From Ficedula albicollis (lineage: Eukaryota; Chordata; Aves; Passeriformes; Muscicapidae): a DNA stretch of 64,000 nt. Positions within the stretch are counted from its first letter, which is position 1. Each line of letters opens with the position of its first letter. Positions 1-18,096 of the stretch are shown in pieces. A program made the position numbers and the translations under genes. The stretch spans positions 2,081,106-2,145,105 of the forward strand of contig NC_021676.1 in NCBI RefSeq assembly GCF_000247815.1, given 5' to 3'. The notes beneath the pieces are model-generated. The model was not told the origin of the DNA. It worked only from the letters and a program-made list of their open reading frames with translations, and ran no database searches.

Positions 1-341
1 AAAACTGACATTGATGCTTTTCAGCTCCATAACCTTTTAGAATGATCTCTGTCCACACACAGGGCACTGACAGCACTTTTTAATTTACTTCTAGGTGTTG
101 GATTTTTTTTTTCCCTGTGCTCAGTGTGGCCATTCAAAACCAGCTAAACTTCTCTTTGTCTTTTAATATACTGATTTTCTATTTGTTTCTAAGGTCACTA
201 AAATCTTCTTTAATAGACATGTTTTGGGGTTTATGGCACAGGCCAAAGTAAGGGTCCTGAATGGAAAGAGAATAATGCATCAGTGCTGGTTTTGGTCTGC
301 TGAACACGGACTGCTGTGGCCACAGAATCTCCATCCAGCCA
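1..341. other. unique non-coding DNA
   Basis: AT-rich single-copy sequence with short T runs. I see no exon with usable splice sites, no RNA gene and no mobile element. It leads directly into the 51-bp duplication that starts at 342. Confidence 0.5.
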
Positions 342-443
342 TGAATGATGTATTTGTGTTCCTGTTGAAAGAACTGGTCAAAGACAGCAGCGTGAATGAT
401 GTATTTGTGTTCCTGTTGAAAGAATTGGTCAAAGACAGCAGCA
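342..443. repeat. two-copy 51-bp tandem duplication
   Basis: The segment beginning TGAATGATGTATTTGTG occurs at 342-392 and again at 393-443. One internal substitution is visible (GAACTGG versus GAATTGG). The period is a multiple of three, so short frames on both strands carry a 17-residue duplication, but no splice signals or conserved domain support coding. It reads as a simple recent tandem duplication. Confidence 0.9.
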
Positions 444-993
444 GGTATCAACCAGAATAATTCTGTATTTACTTACAACCAGCTGTGCATGGCCCATGCC
501 ATCTATGGTTAGTGAAAAATGACAATGCCAAATATTTACAATTTGCTAATTGAGGACTTCATCCCAAATGGTTCATGGGACAGAAAAGTGGGGGATGCAC
601 TGAGAGGTGAGAGTGAGTTCTTGCAGGGATGAGGAGCTCCCTGCACCACTCTGTAATTCAGAGGGGCTCTGTTCTCAGGGCTTTGATGGATTCACACTGA
701 GCTGGTCTTGCCCCTTGTGCTGCCACAGCTGAGTAGTTCTGTTATTGTTTGAATGCTGGAGTGTGTGGGGATGTCTATAAAAGTAATAAACATAAGATTT
801 ACAGAGTAGGAGAAAAAACTACAGTGTACCTTAGTTATGCTTTGGAAAGAGACACTAATTTTCTGTTTCATCACATTTAAGTCACAGAGGTGTGGGTTTT
901 TTACTTCTTCCTGTGACTGTTGAGTTATATTTACTGTACTTATACCTGGACAGACAATGAAGTGTTACATTCCATTTGAATATTGGCTTATGA
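444..993. other. unique non-coding DNA
   Basis: Single-copy sequence between two tandem duplications. A purine-rich stretch near 601-620 would be a polypyrimidine tract on the minus strand, but no donor site follows. Nothing else is supportable. Confidence 0.45.
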
Positions 994-1705
994 GAACTTT
1001 TTTTTTTTTTTTTTTTTGGTGTATATTAAACACTCTAATCTTGAATTATAGCCCAGATTTCACTGCCACTTACTGAGGTTGATGGATTCTGGAGAAAACT
1101 CTGCTATCAATCTTTAAAAAGTATCACTAGTAATAGTTGGAGTGCAGCTGAAAACTGTTTTCTAACTACAATTTAAACAGTGCACTTAAATCAGGAATTA
1201 CCTACACCTTAATGTATATTAAATTTGTGTTCCAAACTGTTTTGTCTTTCACCAGAGAGGACATCACAAATAATTCAATGTGAGTAATGCTGTAATACAG
1301 ACTGCAAATTGTCTGTAATCCAGTCTGACCTAAACTAGATGGCATTTTTGGAACTTTTTTTTTTTTTTTTTTTTTGGTGTATATTAAACACTCTAATCTT
1401 GAATTATAGCCCAGATTTCACTGCCACTTACTGAGGTTGATGGATTCTGGAGAAAACTCTGCTATCAATCTTTAAAAAGTATCACTAGTAATAGTTGGAG
1501 TGCAGCTGAAAACTGTTTTCTAACTACAATTTAAACAGTGCACTTAAATCAGGAATTACCTACACCTTAATGTATATTAAATTTGTGTTCCAAACTGTTT
1601 TGTCTTTCACCAGAGAGGACATCACAAATAATTCAATGTGAGTAATGCTGTAATACAGACTGCAAATTGTCTGTAATCCAGTCTGACCTAAACTAGATGG
1701 CATTT
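994..1705. repeat. perfect 358-bp tandem duplication
   Basis: Copy 1 (994-1350) and copy 2 (1351-1705) both begin GAAC followed by a T run (20 and 21 bases) and run through to AAACTAGATGGCATTT. By eye the copies are identical outside the T run. The period is 358 bases at the landmark GGTGTATATTAAAC (1018 and 1376). The identity means either a very recent duplication or an assembly duplication seeded at the poly-T. There is no open frame of note and no target-site or terminal-repeat structure that would make it a transposon. Confidence 0.93.
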
Positions 1706-3834
1706 GAAAATTTTCTGCCATGGAATTTTTTCTTTTTGGATCTCAGCAAACAACTGAAACAATAATGATCCCCAGACATCCCAAATTACTGACAACCTCA
1801 GCTGTGCAATGGTTCAACATATTTGTGTGTGCAAACAAAATGCAATGGAAAATTATCTCTGACTGGGATGTTTTAGAAGATTATTTTTTAAAATAGACAA
1901 CTTCTATTGGAAGTAATGTGGATTTACAGCAAAAGTTTGTAAATACGTTCATTTGAGGAGTTTCACACCATTTCTTGTCACAGGATAAGAACTTGCTGAG
2001 ATAAAATGTTCTGCTCTCTCCCTCCAACATGAGCATCTCCATATTTCTAATTGGAAAACTGGAATTTTAGAGCTTCTTGATCTCTACTTTTTGTAGAATT
2101 GTGATCAGTGCTGAAGCTCATAAATTAGAAAACTGCTACAAAAAAAAAAACTTTAACATCTCTGTGCTGCTAACTGGGAATAGGTCCTGGAGTGGAGTTC
2201 ACCAAGCATTCAGGTGTCAAGCCTGGGAACAGGAAAGAAGCACCATTTGAATGGTGGATGGTGTTTGCTGTCAGCTCAGACACCCCCCAGCCCTGCACAT
2301 GTGCCACTGCTGGGTCCCATTCTCAAAGCACTGCTCAAAAGCTGTGCTTTTGTCCCTGTAAAAACACTCAGAACTCAAATGTGCTTGTTTGGAAAAACTC
2401 CTAAATTACTGTAAGACTGAATTTCACCATTTGCTGAGCTGTGGTAAATTAATTTATAGAGGTTTTCAAATGAGCAAGTCAGTTTTCAGGGCTCTGAAAA
2501 TGCTTCTCATGCACTGATTGTCAGTAAACCTGATTCATTTGCAGTGTTTGCATTAAATATGTCTCTACTACTGTAATATTCTACATAATTTTTGAATAAT
2601 GATCGCTTAAACTTTCACTTAATGCAGCTTCAATTGAATGAGTATACAAACTTCTCCCTGCAAGTGAGAGTTTTCTGTTTCTCTCTGCCTTAAACTTACT
2701 TTTCAGAAGGTTTTGGAAATCTTTCCAACGTGTTTGTAAGGACATAGGCATTCAATTTTAGCCTGCTTTCCTGAGAGCAATCAATGCAGATTTTTATCTT
2801 TTGATTGCTTCAAACACTTTCCTGTCTCTCTTTTTGGAGGAGAAGGGCAATGTACAATTTAGTCAAGCCTGTTGTATAAAAGTTTTCTGTTTAATATCAC
2901 CCTGGTGTTCCTGGAAGAAAGCTCATGGAAACCATGAGTGCACACAGTACAAATATACAATACCATAAACACATTCAGAACTTGGAAACCTCTTCATGCC
3001 TTGATATTTTTAATTTCTTGTGTCCTGCTCCCTTTTCTCCTTGAATACCAGATTAATTGACTCTTTGAACTCCTTCAGATGAGTTTAATTGCTGGTATTG
3101 ATGAAAAGCACAACATAAAAACTTATTCTGTAAAACCTGACAAAGAAGTTAGAGATTATGACTTTTGATGGATACTTTGACATTGGAATTTGACAGTGCA
3201 GTCACTATATTTTTGTCCAGCATCTCTTCCAAACCAGCCAGCCCAGTCTGAACTGCCCAAGGACTCATTTTATCCCACAAATGTTTATGCAAATGTGTTC
3301 TGTACGAGTTAACATATTACATAAAGTGAGTTTTATTCTCAAGTTTAGCATTTCATTTTATCAGTCTGTCATTAAAAATAACCAGTTGCAAATTAGCAGT
3401 GCTAGCCGACTCTCTTTAATCAATTTCCTTAGCAATTGTGAGGCTCAGAATTGCTTTCAGAGGCATTGAATAATGCCAGTGTTACATTTATATGGCATCT
3501 CAGGACAAAGGAGTTAATCATGACACAGAATCTAAACTGCAGATTGACAGGAATAAATCAGATGAGGGAAAAGAATTCCCAACAATATTATTTCACAAAC
3601 AGTGGCATCTAATTGCCTTCTGTGTGTTCACCAGGACTGCTCTGAATCTTGTTTCTGAATGATTGATTGCTCAGCTCAGCTGTTAAACTGGATTTGCAGT
3701 TTATCTGAGGCTGTTGTGAAGTGAGTAAGCCTTGAAAATGAGTAGGATGCTGTTGTACATCCCTGCTGGCTGATGCAGCACATCCAGCCTCTGCCATCCT
3801 CACAGCATCAGCATCTGCTGGAAGGGCAGGGGAT
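1706..3834. other. unique non-coding DNA
   Basis: About 2.1 kb of AT-rich single-copy sequence with a short A run near 2140-2150. Short overlapping open frames at 2192-2414 occur in two frames at once, a sign of stop-poor local composition rather than coding. No exon, RNA gene or mobile element is recognised. Confidence 0.5.
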
Positions 3835-3987
3835 GGGCTGCACTGAGATTTGGGCTGCACTGAGATTTGGGCTGCACTCAGGAATGGGCTGCACTGAGAT
3901 TTGGGCTGCACTCGGATTTGGGCTGCACTCAGGAATGGGCTGCACTGAGATTTGGGCTGCACTCAAATTTGGGCTGCACTCAGGAAT
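3835..3987. repeat. 17-bp minisatellite, nine copies
   Basis: Nine head-to-tail 17-bp units, all starting GGGCTGCACT and ending in one of a few variants: GAGATTT (four copies), CAGGAAT (three), CGGATTT (one) and CAAATTT (one). The CAGGAAT form occurs in every third unit, giving a 51-bp higher-order period. The frames crossing it on both strands only reflect the repeat, because 51 bases is 17 codons. Confidence 0.95.
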
Positions 3988-4184
3988 GAGCAGCTCAATT
4001 CCAAAAACCACTTGCTTCTGTAGGGTTGTGAATTTGTCCCAGACATTCCTGGTGCCTGACAAAGGGATGTACAAATTGTTTTGTCCACTGGGCTCAGCAG
4101 CACCTCGAGGAGCTGCAGCCCTGCTCAGGTCTGGCATCCTGGGATGTGTGTGTGCTGATGTGGAATCATCTCTGGGATGCTTTT

Positions 4185-4620
4185 TGGGGCTACCTGAAAA
4201 CAGAGGCCAGACAGAATTAAGGGAGCAGCTATATTTGTCAAATAAAAAGAAGTTTATTTGTTGAAGGGTCTTCAGGTACGTTTCGGGCTACACCCAAAAT
4301 GGACAAAGGGCCACAGGTTTTCACACTTTTATAAGTTTGGTCCATTTGCATATTGGGGATTAATCTCTCAATTACAGCTTCAGGTAATGAAGTCACTTAC
4401 CCCAAGTTTGCTTTCCCCAGCTCACTTTTGTTTTCATTTCTGAGGCAGTGAGGTGTCCTTGATTCCCTGGAGAGGAATTGTTGTGTCTGCCCTAAATGGG
4501 ACAGCAGTGGCTAACACTCTGTATGGAGTTTAGAGTTACACACTAAAGAACTGCAGGATTACAAATATATGCAAAATATAAAAACTAAAATCCTGAGGCA
4601 TCGCTGTATTATCTGTTTTT
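4185..4620 (-). mobile_element. solo-LTR-like segment, endogenous retrovirus family (copy 1)
   Basis: Read on the minus strand this has LTR order. A U3-like part begins near 4620. A TATA box follows (TATAAA, complement of 4328-4333) within ACTTATAAAAGTGTGAAA. About 70 bases on is a polyadenylation hexamer (AATAAA, complement of 4253-4258), and a U5-like tail containing TTAATTCTGTCTGGCCTCTG ends near 4190. The same ordered words occur on the plus strand at 59688-60080, so two diverged copies of one family are present. The family resembles LTRs I remember from passerine genomes, but I cannot give a repeat name from memory. No internal retroviral genes, primer-binding site or clear target duplication are visible. 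Boundaries are approximate. Confidence 0.6.
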
Positions 4621-5800
4621 TCCTCCCATTACCAAAGGTCCCCAAGGCAGGCAGGAGGCTCCAGAGTGCAAAGCCCATCCCTGAACTCAGCTGTACCCTC
4701 AAGAAGCAGCTCCAGGGCAGTGCTGGGGAAGCACAGGGTGATGGAGAAACTTCAGGTTTGGTTCACAGGTTTGTGCCACTCTTCAAACACTGCAGTAGGG
4801 ACGTTTTTTTCTGATTTCTCATGGTTTTTCAAGCTGACCAATGAAATCTCAGTCTAGGATTAGCTTGGTAAAGGCAATGCTATACTTCAAATGGCTTGTT
4901 TTAGGTATTTCCTAAGCAGGAATGTTTATTTGAGTGAAATATCAGCTGAGCACGTCCCCAATCACAGATTTGTGCTGACATATGCAGCATTTTTGAGTCC
5001 AGCTGGCAGGACTAAGAAACAATACTTGTCACCATGTCTTATATTTATTTCGAGAGAAAAAACATGAAAGATTTAATACATACACGTGTATGATATACAA
5101 ATATATATTTATGAAGAGACAATGTTGTTTTAAATTCGAGGTCAAATGTCCAATCTGCCATGAATTTGGTCTCTCCCACATTAACCTGTGTTCTTATGGC
5201 TGTTCCTGGTGTTTGCTCTGGGCTGCTCTGACACCTCCCACTATGGCTGAAGAATTATTCAATGTCATTTTAGGTCACTTTTACACAAGAGCAGCACAAT
5301 CCTGTAGTGGCAACTATATGCACTGGCAGCCTGCCCAGCAACAAACCCAAATTATTAATTGGGAAGCAGAAATGCAGGTGGGGAATACTGTGGGCACCGT
5401 GTATCAAATGGGAGGGCTTGATTTCAAGAAGCATTTTTTTTTTTCCCTTGAATATCTCAGGATTCTGCTTCTTTTAGTTTGATGCTATCTGGCTAAAATA
5501 TTTTCTTCATGACTGTACATTAAAATTTAAATAACTCTTCTTCCCATAGTCATTGCTTATGGGCATAATTTGAAGCAGCTGATTAATTTCTCCATCTTTT
5601 CTACAGAAATCAATAATGGACACTGGGAAGATTAATATTTGTGAAAGAAAAGATGATATAACTGTAATAAATCTTCTGTGGGATTCATATGTCTTCTTCA
5701 GTTGCCAGGACAGAAACGATCAAGTTAAATATTAAGGATTGGTTGTTGGCTGTGGGGCAGAGCCCAGCAGTGCTGGGAGGGACAGGTGAAAGAGTTTTTT
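4621..5800. other. unique non-coding DNA
   Basis: AT-rich single-copy sequence between LTR segment 1 and the 22-bp minisatellite. The frame at 5090-5482 (130 codons) is open but has no recognised domain and no splice context, and I regard it as chance. Confidence 0.45.
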
Positions 5801-6400
5801 GTGACATTGTGAGGTGTTTTTTTGGTGACATTGTGAGGTGTTTTTTGTGATATTGTGAGGTGGTTTTTTGGTGACATTGTGAGGGTTTTTTTGTGACATT
5901 GTGAGGTGGTTTTGGTGATATTGTGAGGGGTTTTTTTGGTGACATTGTGAGGTGTTTTTTGAGACATTGTTAGGTGTTTTTGGTGACATTGTGAGGTGGT
6001 TTTGGTGACATTGTGAGGTGTTTTTTGGTGATATTGTGAGGGTTTTTTTGGTGACATTGTGAGGTGGTTTTGGTGACATTGTGAGGTGTTTTTTGGTGAT
6101 ATTGTGAGGGTTTGTTTTGGTGACATTGTGAGGTGTTTTTTCGTGATATTGTGAGGGTTTTTTTGGTGACATTGTGAGGTGGTTTTGGTGACATTGTGAG
6201 GTGTTTTTTGGTGACATTGTGAGGGTTTTTTTGGTGACATTGTGAGGTGGTTTTGGTGATATTGTGAGGGGTTTTTTTGGTGACATTGTGAGGTGTTTTT
6301 GGTGACATTGTGAGGTGTTTTTTGAGACATTGTTAGGTGTTTTTGGTGACATTGTGAGGTGGTTTTGGTGACATTGTGAGGTGGTTTTGGTGACATTGGG
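5801..6400. repeat. 22-23-bp G/T-rich minisatellite, about 27 copies
   Basis: The unit is GGTGACATTGTGAGG followed by a variable G/T tail of 5-9 bases. Variation is of three kinds: GACATT versus GATATT, GAGGTG versus GAGGG, and T-run length. A rare unit with GAGACATTGTTAGG appears at 5961 and 6324, 363 bases apart, in similar local contexts, which hints at a past segmental copy inside the array. Strand composition is strongly asymmetric, with G and T on the plus strand. Three minus-strand frames are open through it because the unit lacks stops there, giving Ser-Pro-Lys and Asn-Val-Thr-Lys-rich runs. This is not evidence of a protein. Confidence 0.95.
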
Positions 6401-13077
<6,677 letters not shown>

Positions 13078-16000
13078 ACCACATTTTTTTGTGAGCTGAA
13101 AGAAATTGTTACAAATTTCTTTCTGTTTAGAAAAATAATGGGAAAAACTTCAGCCTGGTTTTAGACCTATGAATTTTCACATGGAGGTATGAATATTAAC
13201 AACACTGAGAAAGTGCTCAGCAAAAATAAAGTTCTGCTATCCAGAAGCTGAAAACCCCCTGCTTGCATCACTGTGTGCAGTGCAGCTGCTGATTCAGCCC
13301 AGCCTATCAGCATTTTAAATTTCTTGTCCTTAGTACTTATGTTTTTGCTTAACTTTCCACTGGTTACCACAGTGTGAACTTCAGTTTGCTGAACAGTCAA
13401 TGTATAAAGTCACAGTATTGCTCCAGTTGTAGGAACTTTATTCCTGTGTGGAGAGCTGAGCTCTGCAGTCCTGAGCTAAGAATGAGAGATGCCGTCTGTG
13501 GATTGTAACAGAAAATGCAAGGAACTCCAGTGAAGCTTGCTCTGTGTGTTCAGGACAGAATTTTATGGCTCTTGATTAGTTATTTTAATCATCAGCAGTG
13601 TCCCTGGGAGGGTTTGCAGATCAACAGGAGACCAAACCCACAGGATCTGCTGCAGCCCCCACTGAAGGGTGATGGTGAAGATGCGTGGGGAGCATCTTCC
13701 AGCGCTGCACAAGGTGATATCTTTTGCCTTCCTTAAGAAAGATTCCACTTTTAGTCTTGAAGTAAAGAGAATAGCAATTGAAAGATCACACAGAAATTTA
13801 AAACCTACTTTTCTGCTTAGATTGTTTAAGAGAACTTATTTCAAGTAATATTAACATCCCTCCATTCCATAAACAAGTATTTTCATTAGCACATTCCATT
13901 TCCATTTTCCTTATGCCTCCATTAGAAAGAGCTCCAGAAGTATTTGCTCTGTGTCCAGCAGTGATGGCAGCAAGTAAGCACATTAAAAAACTGTCACTCA
14001 GCCTGGGACATTAAGTAATGAAATCAGAAGGCAGGAGACAGGGACTTGGGGTGTTTGTCAACCTCTGACAATTTGAAATCAATAAGAATTTGATCATGTT
14101 GAGCTATACTCAAGGATCATTTACTGGCTGGTTTTTCCTCAGCCTTACTGCTTTGGCCATATTTTCTTTTACTTCTTATTCAACAGTGGGCACGTTGGTG
14201 TAATTAACAAAGGAGAGTGTATTGAGTGGGATAAAGGTAATGAGGAACAAATTATCTTGTTTATAGCTTGCACTGTCCAAACCCAAATATATTTTACTGG
14301 CAGGCTTGCAAAGGTAGATTCCTTCCCATTTCTCAGTGGAGCCTGCCTCAAGTGAGGGATCACATTAAATAAGAGATTGCTTTTGTGAGTAGAGGTAGGT
14401 CAATAACACCATTTAGAAAATAGAGGTTGTTTATCAGCTTTTGTGGTACAAAGTGCACAAATGCTTTGGGAAATTTGGATAAAACAATGATGGTTATAAA
14501 ACTCTAAAGCTTCAGAGTTAAAATGTGTAGTAAAACACTTGAATTCATAAGCTGAATTATATTTATTGTGGCTATTTAGGGGTTTGCTCTTTATTTGTGG
14601 GGGTATCTTGTCAGAGGCATCCCTTTAAGTGTTTCACATATCAGGAGTCCTTAATAATGCATGAAATTTAAAAAATACACCAAACTGCCAATATTTGAGA
14701 GTAAAGTGTCACCCAAGACAGGATGAACACAGTGTTATTTATGGTTATTTGAATTTGTTTTTAATGTGCAATTTGCATATATTCCTGATAGGGAAAGAAA
14801 AATTAACAGCACTTTAAATACAAAATTGGATCTTTTTTAGGGGTATTTCTAGAGCAACTACTTGTAATATTTTCAATCTTTGTGCTTTTCAGTCACTTGA
14901 GGTCATACATAGTGACCTCAGCTGAACACTGTAGCACTTTCAAAGGAACTTGTTCAGAGAGTGAGAACAGAAAGATCTAAGGACATGAATTCCTCTGAAA
15001 AGCAAAATATCTTTTAATATTAAGCATATTTAACAAGAAATAGACTTGCTGTTTCTTCAAGTTGTTTATAATTAGAAATTACTTCATATTTTCACTTTGA
15101 TGTTCAGCTGAAGAGCAGGACACATTTCAGATCAGGAGCGTTGTTGACTAGAATGATAAAGTTTGATGATGAATGTATTTCATGGCAAGGTAATATATAT
15201 AAAAAAAAAAGGAGTTTGTGGAGAATTAATGTTCACTCCTTAATTATGTCCCTTCATGTGAGTAAGGCTTTGAGTGAAAGCAGAACTGTTGATGTTGGTG
15301 AAACTTCTGGTTTGCTCAGCAGTGCCTGTGTCAGCCTTGATGAGATGTGAAGCCATCAGTCTTTGGTTTGGACTGAAAAAGAGGATGCAGGATTAAACTT
15401 CAGCCTCTTGATTAACAGAATTAATTATGGAAATGAGGATGCAGTGAGCCCATTAAAGGGAACCTTTGCTCTCTGTGGAAGCAACTGCACCATAGGCTCA
15501 CTTGCTCTGTTGAGATAAAAAATGTTCCCATCTGTTTTGCTGGTGTGAGGACAGCTGCAAGGTGCCCCAAGGGGAGGGAGCAGTTACAGAGCACTGAAAT
15601 CAGGGAGCTGCAGGTTTGGTGCCCAGCCTTGCTGGTGATTCTGTGAACTTCTGCAAATCAGTCACTGGAAAATGGATTTTGATAGTACAGCTTGTAGGAT
15701 TGCAAGGTCAGACCTGCTTGAAAATTGTAGCAAAGGTATAGAACACAAATCTGCTTTATAAAGAGCAGCCCAGTAGTTCCTGATAGTTTTTTTCGTGTGC
15801 TCATTTGTTTAGAGTCACTCTCTGGCAAACGTGTTCTATTACAGGAGGTAATGGAATTAATTTTCTTCCCTCTTCATCAGCTGGCAAGAGGACACTGGAA
15901 TTTGTTAAGACTTGGCAAGCACTACTCAGCATTCTATTGTTAAGTGAAAAAATGTGCCCATTGTTACATTTTCTCATCAAAAGCCTTCTTACCTGTGGCT

Positions 16001-16836
16001 GAACCTGTGGAAGGGGTGTCTGGAGGTCATCTCCAAGATTCACAAACCTGTCGAGTCCCTGTTAAACTCGTGGGCTTTAAACATCCTAACCCACTCCCTG
16101 GAACCTGCATTCTTGCTGAGAACAATACATAACAAAAAACTCACTGCTTTTTGAAAGGCACTTGCCACATTATGAGATCAAATCCTTAATTACTGCAGTA
16201 TTCAGCAGTTTCTTTTTTGAAGTGCTTTCTTTGAAAGAGCTATTTCAGAACAAATATGTCAAGCAAATAGGCTTCTAACTGAGGCCTGGTTTGATGTTTC
16301 AGTCATTCACTGTCTCTGCTGAACCCCGATGAGAAGGCCTTTCTTTTATTGTTCTTTACCAATAAACTCAAATAACATGTTTAAAGTAGTTCAGCTGTGA
16401 AGTAATGCAAGTGAATTTAGTTTCAGTGTTCTAGGAATATCACAATCAGTAATTGTAAAATATGTTTTAGTTTCAGCAATTGTTGAGTTTCCAGTATTAG
16501 GAAAGTTGTTGATTAGAGAGAGGTTGGATCCCCAGGTGCTCTTTTCTGGCATATGATCACCCAAGAAAGCAAAAATACAGCGAGGTATTGGTTAAGGATA
16601 AGGTCCTTCAAAATGGTCATTTCTAATTTCTGTAACACTGAAACCAGCTGCATTGAATTCCTGCTGCATGATATGGTGGAAAATAGGATGCAAATGAAAA
16701 CCTCAGGTGATGACTTGAGTGAATAAAAGGGCTTGTTGTTGCCCAAGATTACAATAATTGTGTTGTTCTCAGCAAAATCTTTTCTAAGCCAAAAGCAGTA
16801 TAAACGTTTCTGGAACATCACTTCTCTATTTCCTTT
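13078..16836. other. unique non-coding DNA
   Basis: About 3.8 kb of AT-rich single-copy sequence with no convincing exon, RNA gene or mobile element. The stretch at 16003-16130 is slightly reminiscent of CR1 wording (GGAGGTCATCTCCAAGATT) but lacks the rest of the CR1 end, so I do not call it. Confidence 0.45.
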
Positions 16837-17439
<603 letters not shown>

Positions 17440-18074
17440 GTAGTTGATTTTGCCTCCTCTTTGGGGATGAAATTATTTCCTTGACAGTTGGCAAAGGCAG
17501 AAGATTCACAAGCCTCAGCAACTGTTTTCCTGGTGGAAAAATCTAAGTGAAATGATGAGAACATCTGGCAAAGCTCTTAAATAAAACAGTACTTTGAAAC
17601 AGAACTGATTCAGGGTATCCTAGGACATTACATCAGTGACATTAGAACAATTAATATTCAAGACGTGCTTAATTATAATTATACTCCACAGATGTTCCAC
17701 GGGAAAAAGTGGAGCATTGTGCTTTCAGGTTGGGCTCTCATGCAGGCAGACTAATACAGTGGCACTTTACTTTGTCCCTATAAAAAAAATATTAACAAGA
17801 TTGACTGCTAAACCAAAATGATGCATGAGAATCCCAGCAGCAGCACTCAGCCAGCACTGGGGACTGTGTAAACAGTGAATATATTGTTTTATTGACTGCA
17901 TGAGGCTGAAAAATCCTGCACGGGTGGCACATTCCTGACAAGCCCTTTGTGCTTGAGCCTGCTCTAATGTGAGGATAATGGGAAAGAAATCAAGGATCTC
18001 CAGGCTGAGGGAGGTATTCTGATACTTTTAGCATTAATCTCTGTGTTGGTTTTTTGGAACCTCTGTAACATTCA
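17440..18074. other. unique non-coding DNA
   Basis: Single-copy AT-rich sequence to the right of C run 2. Nothing supportable beyond that. Confidence 0.4.
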
Positions 18075-18096
18075 CTTGATCTCAGCTGAGATCAAG
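18075..18096. repeat. 22-bp perfect palindrome centred on CAGCTG
   Basis: CTTGATCTCAG and its exact reverse complement meet head to head, with the E-box hexamer CAGCTG at the centre. The bases immediately outside do not pair. A perfect 22-bp palindrome is uncommon by chance in a window this size. It could be a basic-helix-loop-helix binding site or simply a chance inverted repeat. Confidence 0.9.
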
